Source of the DNA: Candidatus Effluviviaceae Genus I sp.
GTDB lineage: Bacteria; Joyebacterota; Joyebacteria; Joyebacterales; Joyebacteraceae
Direction of reading: 5' to 3'
DNA length: 64,000 nt
Assembly (NCBI GenBank): GCA_016867725.1
Contig: VGIX01000004.1
Location: 1-64,000, forward strand
Every line of letters begins with the position of its first letter. Position 1 is the stretch's first letter. Below the pieces are notes generated by a model. The model was given only the letters and a program-made list of their open reading frames with translations. It did no database searches and was not told the DNA's origin. Below are positions 51,734-61,906 of this stretch, one piece after another. The position numbers and the translations under genes are program-made.

Positions 51734-52966
51734 TTGGCTTTCGAGTGGTTCATCGCGTGGCGGTACCTCCGCGCGAAGAGGAAGTCGCGGTTCGTCTCGA
51801 TCATCAGCGCCATCTCGATCGGGGGCGTCGCCGTCGGCGTCATGGCGCTCGTCGTCGTGCTCGCGGTCATGAACGGCTTCGAGCAGGAGGTGCACAGGAG
51901 GATCATCGGCATCAACGCGCACGTCATCGTGCTCACGTTCGGGAACGAGCCGATCCGCGACTACGACGCTCTCACGGCCCGGATCAACGCGATGCCGCAC
52001 GTCGTGGCCGCCGCCCCGTTCACCTACTCCAAGGGCGTTCTCAAGGGCCGCGGAGGGTCGGACGGCATCGTGGTCCGCGGGATCGACCTGGCGGCGGAGG
52101 CCCGGGTGTCCGACATCCTCACCAACGTCGATCCCCAGGTGACCGAGTTCGTCGCGCGCCCCGGCGGGCTGCCACCGGCCATCCTCGGCGACGAGCTCGC
52201 CGGGAGGCTGCGCGCCGACGTCGGGGACACGGTCGCGATGACGTCGCCGTTCGACTACGTGCTCACTCCGATGGGCCTCATGCCGGCGGTCCGGCGGTTC
52301 GAGGTCGTGAGCCTCATGAGCTCGGGGATGTTTGAGTACGACCAGTCGCTCGTCTACATTGACCTTCCGAGCGCGCAGTCGCTGTTCGGCTACAAGGACT
52401 CGGTGATCGGGATCTCCGTGAAGACGGACGATCCCTACCGCGCCCCGGAGATCGGCGCGAACATCGTGGACCGCCTGGGAGGGTTCCCGTACCGCGCCAA
52501 CAACTGGATCGAGCTCAACCGCAACCTGTTCACCTGGATGCGGACCGAGAAGAAGGTCATGTTCTGGATCCTGTCGCTCATCGTCCTCGTGGCGGCGTTC
52601 AACATCGCGAGCACCCTGATCATGGTCGTGATGGAGAAGACCAAGGACATCGGCATCCTGAAGTCCATGGGCGCGACGCCGCGGTCGGTCAGGCGCATCT
52701 TCGAGCTCGAGGGACTGGTCATCGGGGGCGTCGGGACGGTCCTCGGGGCCATCGGCGGGTTCGTCCTCGCGAGCCTGCTGGACAGGTACCAGTTCGTCTC
52801 CCTGCCAGGCGACGTCTACCCCATCGAGACGCTTCCGGTGCAGATGCAGGTCCTGGACTTCGTCGTCGTGTCGGCGGCCGCCATGCTCATCAGCTTCGCG
52901 GCCGCGCTCTACCCAGCATGGCAGGCCTCGCGGCTCGCGCCCGTCGAGGCGATCCGGAGGAAGTAG
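51734..52966 (+). CDS. lolC: LolC/LolE-type lipoprotein-releasing permease
   Basis: A 410-residue FtsX-family permease that, with LolD, extracts lipoproteins from the inner membrane. It has the N-terminal FIAWRYLRAKRKSRFVSIIS and helix 1 GVAVGVMALVVVLAVMNGFE typical of LolC/E, a periplasmic domain of about 200 residues, three C-terminal helices (MFWILSLIVLVAAFNIASTL, then VMEKTKDIGILKSMGATPRS) and YPAWQASRLAPVEAIRRK. TTG 51734 has GAAGGAG upstream. Only one such permease is present, suggesting a homodimeric LolF-like arrangement rather than separate LolC and LolE. LolD follows by one base. Confidence 0.88.
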   Translation: MAFEWFIAWRYLRAKRKSRFVSIISAISIGGVAVGVMALVVVLAVMNGFEQEVHRRIIGINAHVIVLTFGNEPIRDYDALTARINAMPHVVAAAPFTYSKGVLKGRGGSDGIVVRGIDLAAEARVSDILTNVDPQVTEFVARPGGLPPAILGDELAGRLRADVGDTVAMTSPFDYVLTPMGLMPAVRRFEVVSLMSSGMFEYDQSLVYIDLPSAQSLFGYKDSVIGISVKTDDPYRAPEIGANIVDRLGGFPYRANNWIELNRNLFTWMRTEKKVMFWILSLIVLVAAFNIASTLIMVVMEKTKDIGILKSMGATPRSVRRIFELEGLVIGGVGTVLGAIGGFVLASLLDRYQFVSLPGDVYPIETLPVQMQVLDFVVVSAAAMLISFAAALYPAWQASRLAPVEAIRRK

Positions 52967-52967
52967 C

Positions 52968-53660
52968 GTGGCGGCGATCCTTGCGGCGCGGGGCGTGACG
53001 AAGAGCTTCGTCACGGGCGAGAAGCGGCTCGACGTGCTCACGGGCGTGGACCTCGAGGTGGAGCGCGGCGAGATCATCTCCATCGTCGGCCCGTCGGGCG
53101 TCGGGAAGAGCACGCTCCTTCACATCATGGGAACGCTCGACGCGCCGACCGCCGGGACCGTGTTCATCGACTCGACCGACGCGTTCGCGCTCTCGGAGAC
53201 CGAGCGCGCCGCGTTCAGGAACCGGACCGTGGGCTTCGTGTTCCAGTTCCACCACCTGCTCAAGGAGCTCACCGCGCTCGAGAACGTCATGATGCCCTGC
53301 CTCATCGCAGGGATGACGCGCGCGGATGCTGCGGCGCGGGCGTCCGCGCTCCTCGCCCGCGTTCGCCTCTCCGAGCGGGTGGACCACAGGCCGGGCGAGC
53401 TGTCGGGAGGCGAGGAGCAGCGCGTGGCCGTGGCCAGGGCGCTCGCGACGGGCCCGCACGTCGTCCTCGCGGACGAGCCGTCCGGGAACCTGGACCGGGC
53501 GTCCGGCACGGAACTCCACGATCTTCTGTGGGAGCTCCGGGACTCCACCGGACAGACGTTCGCCATCGTGACCCACAACGAGGAGCTGTTCCACCGCGCG
53601 GACCGCGTCATCACGCTGCGCGGCGGGCGGGCGGTGGAGCTCCCGAGGGGCGGCGCGTGA
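52968..53660 (+). CDS. lolD: Lipoprotein-releasing ABC ATPase
   Basis: A 230-residue ATPase: Walker A GPSGVGKST, Q-loop FVFQFHHLLKELTALENV, signature LSGGEEQRVAVARAL, Walker B VVLADEPSGNLD, H-loop FAIVTHN. The FQFHHLLKE.TALEN stretch is characteristic of LolD. Its GTG 52968 is one base after the lolC-type stop, and mcsA overlaps its end (GTGA), so it sits in a continuous transcript with the protein quality-control genes that follow. Confidence 0.92.
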   Translation: MAAILAARGVTKSFVTGEKRLDVLTGVDLEVERGEIISIVGPSGVGKSTLLHIMGTLDAPTAGTVFIDSTDAFALSETERAAFRNRTVGFVFQFHHLLKELTALENVMMPCLIAGMTRADAAARASALLARVRLSERVDHRPGELSGGEEQRVAVARALATGPHVVLADEPSGNLDRASGTELHDLLWELRDSTGQTFAIVTHNEELFHRADRVITLRGGRAVELPRGGA

Positions 53661-54175
53661 TCTGCACGGACTGCGGGAACAGGCAGGCGGTGGTCACCTA
53701 CACCGAGTTCGCCGACGGCAAGGCGACCGCGTGGAACCTGTGCGAGGAGTGCGCCGCCAGGCGCGGCGTGAGCGCGTCGCTCTCGTCGCTGTCGGGGCCG
53801 CTCGTCAACATCCTCATGGGCCTTCTCGAGGAGGCGGGCCGCGAGGGCGCGGCGGAGCCGGGGCCGACATGCGACGGGTGCGGGCTCTCCCTCGCGGAGT
53901 TCCGGAAGCGGGGGAGGCTCGGATGCCCGGCGTGCTACGCCGCGTTCCACGACGAGCTTGCGTCCCTCGTGCGGAGGATCCACGGCAGCACGGAGCACGC
54001 GGGCCGCGTCCCGGGATCGCTCGAGTCGCTCGAGGGGCCGAGGCGGGAGGTCCTGAGGCTGCGCGCCGAGCTCGAGCGCGCCGTGAAGCGCGAGGAGTAC
54101 GAGCGCGCGGCGTCGCTCCGGGACCTCATCAGGCAGAAGGAGGAGAGCCTGCGCGCCGGGAGGGAACGGTCGTGA
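53657..54175 (+). CDS. mcsA: McsA, zinc-finger activator of the arginine kinase
   Basis: A 172-residue protein with four CxxC zinc knuckles (ICTDCGN at the N-terminus, LCEECAAR near residue 32, TCDGCGLS near 75 and GCPACY near 92) and a C-terminal UVR motif (VKREEYERAASLRDLIRQKE). McsA activates McsB and helps target proteins to ClpC. GTG 53657 overlaps the lolD stop, and its own end overlaps mcsB by 4 bases. It is typical of Firmicutes; finding it in a two-membrane organism is notable. Confidence 0.92.
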   Translation: MICTDCGNRQAVVTYTEFADGKATAWNLCEECAARRGVSASLSSLSGPLVNILMGLLEEAGREGAAEPGPTCDGCGLSLAEFRKRGRLGCPACYAAFHDELASLVRRIHGSTEHAGRVPGSLESLEGPRREVLRLRAELERAVKREEYERAASLRDLIRQKEESLRAGRERS

Positions 54176-55227
54176 CGTGGTCGTTCGACGCGATGATGCG
54201 TGAGCCGGCGGCCTGGCTGGACGGCTCCGGGGCGCGCTCGGACGTGATCCTCTCCACGCGCGTGCGGCTCGCCCGGAACATCGAGGGCGAGCGGTTCCCT
54301 GGTCGCGCGGGGCGCGCGGACCTCGAGCGCGTCCGCGACCGCGCGCTCGAGGCGGCGCTCAGGAGCAACTACCTCCGCAACGCCCTCGTCGTCCGCGTGG
54401 AAGACGCCGACGAGCCCCAGCGGCAGATCCTCGTGGAGCGCCACCTCGCGAGCCCCGAGCTCGCGTGCGGCGGCCCGGGCGGCGCCGTCGTCGTCGGCGA
54501 GCGCGAGATCGTGAGCGTCATGGTGAACGAGGAGGACCACATCCGGCTCCAGTGCATCCGCTCGGGTCTCCAGCCCCTCGACGCCTGGCGCCTGGCCGGC
54601 AAGATCGAGTCCGAACTGGACCGGAACTTGCATTACGCTTTCTTGAGCGACTGGGGGTATCTCACAGCATGCCCGACGAACGTGGGCACAGGGATGCGCG
54701 TCTCCGTGCTCGCGCACTTCATCGCGCTCGTGCGGAGCGGCCGGGTGTCGCAGGTTCTGGGCAGCGTGAGCAAGCTCGGCCTGTCGGTGCGCGGGTTCTA
54801 CGGGGAGGGCAGCGCCGCGCAGGGGGCGTTCTTCCAGATCTCGAACCGGACGACGCTCGGGCAGACCGAGGACGACATCGCCTACACGGTGGAGCGCGTC
54901 GCCGGGCAGCTGTCGAACCTCGAGTCGGAGGCGCGCGCGCAGCTCGCCGCGAGCGACCGGCGCCTCGCCGATGAGGCATGGCGCGCGTACGGCGTGCTCC
55001 GGAGCGCGCGGCTGCTGACGGCGGGCGAGGTCATGGAGCTGGCGTCGTCGCTCCGCCTCGGGGTCGCCGAGGGACTGATCGACACCGTGCCCCTGTCCAC
55101 CGTGAACCGACTCCTCGTGGTCACGCAGCCGGGGCATCTGAGATACGTGAGGGGGGACGCGTCGGCCGAGGAGCGGAACGCCCTTCGGGCCGACATCGTG
55201 AGGCGGGAGCTTTCGTCGGCGCACTAG
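54172..55227 (+). CDS. mcsB: McsB protein-arginine kinase
   Basis: A 351-residue kinase of the phosphagen-kinase fold that phosphorylates arginines and marks proteins for ClpCP. Conserved pieces are LSTRVRLARNIEGERFP, VNEEDHIRLQ, the catalytic-loop GYLTACPTNVGTGMRVSVL with its cysteine, and RGFYGEGSAAQGAFFQISN. It lacks the N-terminal helical domain of creatine-type kinases, as expected for McsB. GTG 54172 overlaps mcsA, and clpC follows 41 bases later. No ctsR repressor gene precedes mcsA, so regulation must differ from the Bacillus operon. Confidence 0.93.
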   Translation: MTWSFDAMMREPAAWLDGSGARSDVILSTRVRLARNIEGERFPGRAGRADLERVRDRALEAALRSNYLRNALVVRVEDADEPQRQILVERHLASPELACGGPGGAVVVGEREIVSVMVNEEDHIRLQCIRSGLQPLDAWRLAGKIESELDRNLHYAFLSDWGYLTACPTNVGTGMRVSVLAHFIALVRSGRVSQVLGSVSKLGLSVRGFYGEGSAAQGAFFQISNRTTLGQTEDDIAYTVERVAGQLSNLESEARAQLAASDRRLADEAWRAYGVLRSARLLTAGEVMELASSLRLGVAEGLIDTVPLSTVNRLLVVTQPGHLRYVRGDASAEERNALRADIVRRELSSAH

Positions 55228-55268
55228 CGCGCGCGAGCGCGCTCCCGCCGCGTCCATGGAGGCCAGCG

Positions 55269-57728
<2,460 letters not shown>

Positions 57729-57764
57729 CCGGTCCGCCTCGCCGATCGGGCGGGAAGTTCACGC

Positions 57765-60700
57765 ATGCGCCATCGCCGCTGGGTCCTTCTTCTCGCCTTC
57801 GTGCTCGTCGCGGTCGTGCCCCTCGTCTTCGTCGGGCTCAGGGTCGCGTCGCGCCATCCCGCCTTCCGCCGCGCCGTCGCCGAGCGGCTCATGCCGGACG
57901 CGAAGGGGCGGCTCTCCATCGGCGAGCTCGAGGTCGGTCTCGCGTCGGTGCGCGCCGCCGACGTCCGTGTCGAACTCGAGGGCGGCGGGTTCGTCGAGAT
58001 ACCGCGCATCGCGCTCGGCGTGAGCTGGCCGAGGCTCGTGGCCTCCGGGTTCAACCCGGCCGGGAGCCTCGGGAGCGCGGTCGTGAGCGGCCCCCGCATC
58101 GTGATCGCGCTGGGCGCCGCGGACGAGGCCGGGACCGGCGCCCGGTTTCGGCCCGCCGCCGTGTTCGATGCCATCCCCGACCGCGTGAGCGTTTCCGATG
58201 CATCCATCACGTTCATCGACACCGCCGGTTGGTCCCTCGGCGCGCACTCGCTGGACCTCGTGGCGGCGCGGGGACGCGACGGGCGCGTGGCCGGCGAGGT
58301 CTCCGGAAGCTGTCTGGGGGCGCGCGGCAATCTCACGGGGGCGTTCGCGTGGGACCGCCTCTCGCGGTCCCTGTCCGTCACGGCGAGCGTGGCCGACGGC
58401 GACCTGTCGTCGGACGGACTCGTGACGCTTCCGCGCGTCCGGGCACGCCCGCTGTCCGGCCGCGGCGAAGCAACCCTCGCGCTCACGACGGACGGCGCGT
58501 CCACCGACTGGAACGTCTCCTTCGGACTCCGCGACGCCGACCTGGCCTTCGCCGAAGGCGAGACGCTCCGGGCCGTGAGCGCCCGCGGGTCGCTCGACGG
58601 CGACGTCCTCTCGGTGACGGAAGCGACGGGCGCGTGGAGGTCGAGCGACCTCGAGGCCGACGGGGCCGTCTCTCTGGCGCGACGCGAGTTCGACGGGCTC
58701 CGCGTGACGGCGAGCGGCCTTCCGCTCGACGCGGCGTGGCGGCTCGCGCGCGGCGAGCACGGGGGCGACGACGTCGCCGTCCCCGAGGGCACCGCCGACC
58801 TCGTCGCCGCTCTCACCGGCGCGTTCGGCGCGCCGGTGCTCGATCTCTCCGTGTCCCGCGCCGACCTCACGCTCGGCCCGGTCTCGCTTTCCGGGTGCGC
58901 CGGTTCGGGGCGGCTGGGTGACGGCCGCGTCGAGGTCGACCGGTTGACCGGCGAGGCCGCGGGAGGGCGCTTCTCCGTGGCGGGGAGCGCCGGCCGGCGC
59001 GACGGGTCCACGCCGTGGACGCTGGATGTGTCCGGCGAGGCGACCGACCTTGACCTCTCCGCGCTCTGGCGCGACGCGGACCCGTCCGTCGGGGGCCGCG
59101 TCTCGCTGGGGTCGCTTCGCATCGCCGGGACCACGGAGCGCCCCAGCGCGTCCGCCGAGGTCGCGTGGCGGGCGCTGGCCGTCGCGGGCGTCCAGCTCCG
59201 CTCCGGTCGCGGCGACGTCGTCTTCGACGGCGACTCGCTTACGGTCGATCTCAGGTCCGACGCGGGCACCTACGCCGTCGTCGGCTCGGTGACGGACCTC
59301 ACGACGCGTCCCGCGCTCGACGTCCATGCGACCCTGTCGGGGTTCGCCGCCGACTCGACGCTTGTGCCGCGCGGCGTTCCCCTCGCTCCGACCATCCTCG
59401 ACGGAAGCCTGTCGCTTCGCGGGCCGCTCGACGGCCTGACGTTCCGCGGGGGGCTCGGCGCGCTGGGCGGCGACCTCACCGGCTTCTTCGCGCTCTCCGG
59501 GACGCTCTCGGGCGGCCCGGGCGCGAGGCGCATGGCCGCATCGTGCCGGTCCGAGGACGCGACGCTCCGCGGCGTTGCGGTCCCGCTCTCCGCCGACGTC
59601 GCCCTCGATCGCGAGGCGCTGGACATCGCGAACCTCGTCCTGGCGAATGCCGTGACGGCCCACGCCCGCATCGGCCTCAGGGGCGCCCGCGGGATCGAAG
59701 GAGAGGTCGTCGTGTCGCAGGCGGCCCTTGCGGACATCCTGCGGGCGGCGGTCGCGAAGCCCGCGCTGGGCGGGGTCGACGGCGCTCTGTCGCTGTCGGC
59801 GACGCTCGGCGGGACCGTGGACGAGCCGCGCGCCGAGATCGAGGCTGCGGCCGACGGCGTGCGGATCGGAGGCGTCGGCGGCCTGGGCGCGACGCTCTCG
59901 GCCTCCGTCGCGGGGAAGCGCGTCGCGCTGCGCGCCGCGGAGCTCCTCGACGGCGGCACTCCCGCGCTCACCGCGTCGGGGGAGGTGAGCCTCGACCGCG
60001 AGGGCGAGGTCTCCGTGTCCGTGCGCGGGAGGGACCTCCCCGGGCGGCTGCTCGGCGGGAGCGACGAGACGCGCTTCGACGTGACCGCCGGCATCGGCGG
60101 CACGCGGGGCAGGCCGAGCTTCGACGCGCTCGTGGAGTCCTCCCGCGGGGAGTTCCTCGGGATCCCGTTCGACCGTCTCGCGGCGAGGGTGACCGGCGCG
60201 GAGGGCGCTGCGCGTGTTGAGCCGCTCGCGCTCGAGCGCTCGGGGCGCTACCGTCTGAGCGCGACAGGCCTCGTCCCGTACGAGGCGCTGTTGCCGGGCG
60301 GCGAGGCGGAAGCCTCCCTCACCGTCGAGGTCGGCGGTGACCCTCTCGCGCTCCTCATGGAAGTGGTCCAGCTGGCCGATGTCGCCAGAGGGGAGGGCAC
60401 GCTGAACCTCCACCTCGTGGGGAACCGCGACGGCGTGTCGGTGGCGCACGGCGAGCTCGAGGCGAGGGCCAGGAGCGCCAGGCCGCGGGCGCTCTTCGAC
60501 GAGATCACGGACCTCGCCGTCTCCGTCGCCGTCGTGGACGGAGAGGTGACGTCGGGGGCGGCCGGCGGGCGCGTGGAGGGCAGGGCCGTGCGCCTCGAGA
60601 GCGTGCGGGGAGCGTCCCCCGGCGGAGAGGAGCTCCCGGCCCTCGAGGCCGCCGGGATCGACCTCGGCGCTCTGGCCCTCTTCACCGACCCGGCCGGCAT

Positions 60701-61805
60701 CAAGCTGCGGGTCCCCGGCCTCATGCAACCCGGACACGTGGGCCACGCCGCGGCCCGCGGCCGGGACGGCGCCCCCGCGTTCCTCATCGCCGGGCCTTCC
60801 GATCAGCCCGTCCTCCGGGGGGAGATCGAGCTGTCCGACATGACCTTCACCTACCCGTTCCTCGAAGGAGGGATCGGCGTCGGCGGCGACTTCCTCTCGG
60901 ACGCCGAGTGGGACGTGCGGATCATCGCCGGGAGGAACCTGTGGTATCGGCGCGCCGACGCGACGCTGCACGTGGAGCGCGGGGGCAGCCTGGACCTCGT
61001 CGGCGTGCCCTCGCAGCACACCCTGTGCGTGGCGGGTCGCGTGGCCGCGAGGCGCGGGACCGTAGGATTCGCCGGCGCCGAGTTCGACGTCCAGAAGGCT
61101 GTCGTGGAGTTCCCCGCGTTCTGCGAGCCGCCGCGGTTCACCGTCGAGGCCTTGACGCGCGTCGAGGACGGAACGAGGATCACGCTCAGCATGGACTCCG
61201 CCGAGGGGGACCTCATGCTGACCGGCGCCGGCGTGACGCTCGACGAGAGCTCGCTCGTGCTCAGGTCGGACGCTCCAGAGGACGACACGCGGGAGAAGGT
61301 CCTTTCGAGGCTGCAGTACGGCATCGGGTTCGACTTCCTCGCCGGCGAGGAGCAGGCTTCGCTGGAGAGGAAGCAGGCGCTCGACGTCGTGGGCAGCCAG
61401 ATCGGCGGCCAGCTCGTGCGGCCGCTCCTCTCGCCGATCGAGGCCCGCGTGCGCAGGAACCTGCGTCTCGACCTCGTGAGGATCGAGGTCGAGTTCGTCG
61501 GGCACTTCCTGTCTCACCTCGACGAGTGGCGCGCCCACGAGGGTCGCGGCGAGTACCTGCCGTTCCTTGCGGACACGCGCGTCACGCTGGGGAAGTACGT
61601 CTCGCGTGACTGGTTGCTGTCGTACGTCGGTCGGGCGGAGGCCTTCGAGCAGGACATCGGATACCAGCGCCTCGGTCTTCGCCACGAGCTCGGCGTTGAA
61701 TACGAGGTGTCTCCGCACACGTCCCTCTCCCTGCGCGTCGTCTACGACCCCCGGCTGTCCGCGTGGGACAGGGGCATCTCCATCGAGAACCGCTTCGAGT
61801 TCTGA
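57765..61805 (+). CDS. tamB: TamB/AsmA-like envelope bridge protein
   Basis: A 1346-residue protein: a single N-terminal anchor (WVLLLAFVLVAVVPLVFVGL), then more than 1,100 residues of repeated short beta strands with frequent GxVxG and D.GxLS.. turns, the pattern of the long lipid-conducting groove of TamB/AsmA proteins. A C-terminal TamB-specific region includes VGFAGAEFDVQKAVVEFPAF and GIGFDFLAGEEQASLERKQ. The extreme C-terminus (VYDPRLSAWDRGISIENRFEF) resembles an outer-membrane-interacting strand. It precedes bamA on the same strand, a common arrangement. Likely role: moving phospholipids or assisting barrel assembly across the periplasm. Confidence 0.85.
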   Translation: MRHRRWVLLLAFVLVAVVPLVFVGLRVASRHPAFRRAVAERLMPDAKGRLSIGELEVGLASVRAADVRVELEGGGFVEIPRIALGVSWPRLVASGFNPAGSLGSAVVSGPRIVIALGAADEAGTGARFRPAAVFDAIPDRVSVSDASITFIDTAGWSLGAHSLDLVAARGRDGRVAGEVSGSCLGARGNLTGAFAWDRLSRSLSVTASVADGDLSSDGLVTLPRVRARPLSGRGEATLALTTDGASTDWNVSFGLRDADLAFAEGETLRAVSARGSLDGDVLSVTEATGAWRSSDLEADGAVSLARREFDGLRVTASGLPLDAAWRLARGEHGGDDVAVPEGTADLVAALTGAFGAPVLDLSVSRADLTLGPVSLSGCAGSGRLGDGRVEVDRLTGEAAGGRFSVAGSAGRRDGSTPWTLDVSGEATDLDLSALWRDADPSVGGRVSLGSLRIAGTTERPSASAEVAWRALAVAGVQLRSGRGDVVFDGDSLTVDLRSDAGTYAVVGSVTDLTTRPALDVHATLSGFAADSTLVPRGVPLAPTILDGSLSLRGPLDGLTFRGGLGALGGDLTGFFALSGTLSGGPGARRMAASCRSEDATLRGVAVPLSADVALDREALDIANLVLANAVTAHARIGLRGARGIEGEVVVSQAALADILRAAVAKPALGGVDGALSLSATLGGTVDEPRAEIEAAADGVRIGGVGGLGATLSASVAGKRVALRAAELLDGGTPALTASGEVSLDREGEVSVSVRGRDLPGRLLGGSDETRFDVTAGIGGTRGRPSFDALVESSRGEFLGIPFDRLAARVTGAEGAARVEPLALERSGRYRLSATGLVPYEALLPGGEAEASLTVEVGGDPLALLMEVVQLADVARGEGTLNLHLVGNRDGVSVAHGELEARARSARPRALFDEITDLAVSVAVVDGEVTSGAAGGRVEGRAVRLESVRGASPGGEELPALEAAGIDLGALALFTDPAGIKLRVPGLMQPGHVGHAAARGRDGAPAFLIAGPSDQPVLRGEIELSDMTFTYPFLEGGIGVGGDFLSDAEWDVRIIAGRNLWYRRADATLHVERGGSLDLVGVPSQHTLCVAGRVAARRGTVGFAGAEFDVQKAVVEFPAFCEPPRFTVEALTRVEDGTRITLSMDSAEGDLMLTGAGVTLDESSLVLRSDAPEDDTREKVLSRLQYGIGFDFLAGEEQASLERKQALDVVGSQIGGQLVRPLLSPIEARVRRNLRLDLVRIEVEFVGHFLSHLDEWRAHEGRGEYLPFLADTRVTLGKYVSRDWLLSYVGRAEAFEQDIGYQRLGLRHELGVEYEVSPHTSLSLRVVYDPRLSAWDRGISIENRFEF

Positions 61806-61844
61806 CCGCCCCACCGGCGGCGCGCGAGCGCTCCAGGATTCCGG

Positions 61845-61873
61845 TTTACAGCATGGAGGTGCTGTGCTAGCAT
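61845..61873 (+). promoter_or_regulatory. Promoter of bamA
   Basis: TTTACA at 61845-61850, a 17-base spacer, and TAGCAT at 61868-61873. Transcription would start near 61880, with GGAGG at 61893-61897 before ATG 61907. It gives bamA expression independent of the tamB-like gene. Confidence 0.65.
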
Positions 61874-61906
61874 GCCCGGTTGACTCGGGCACGGAGGTGT
61901 CGAACC

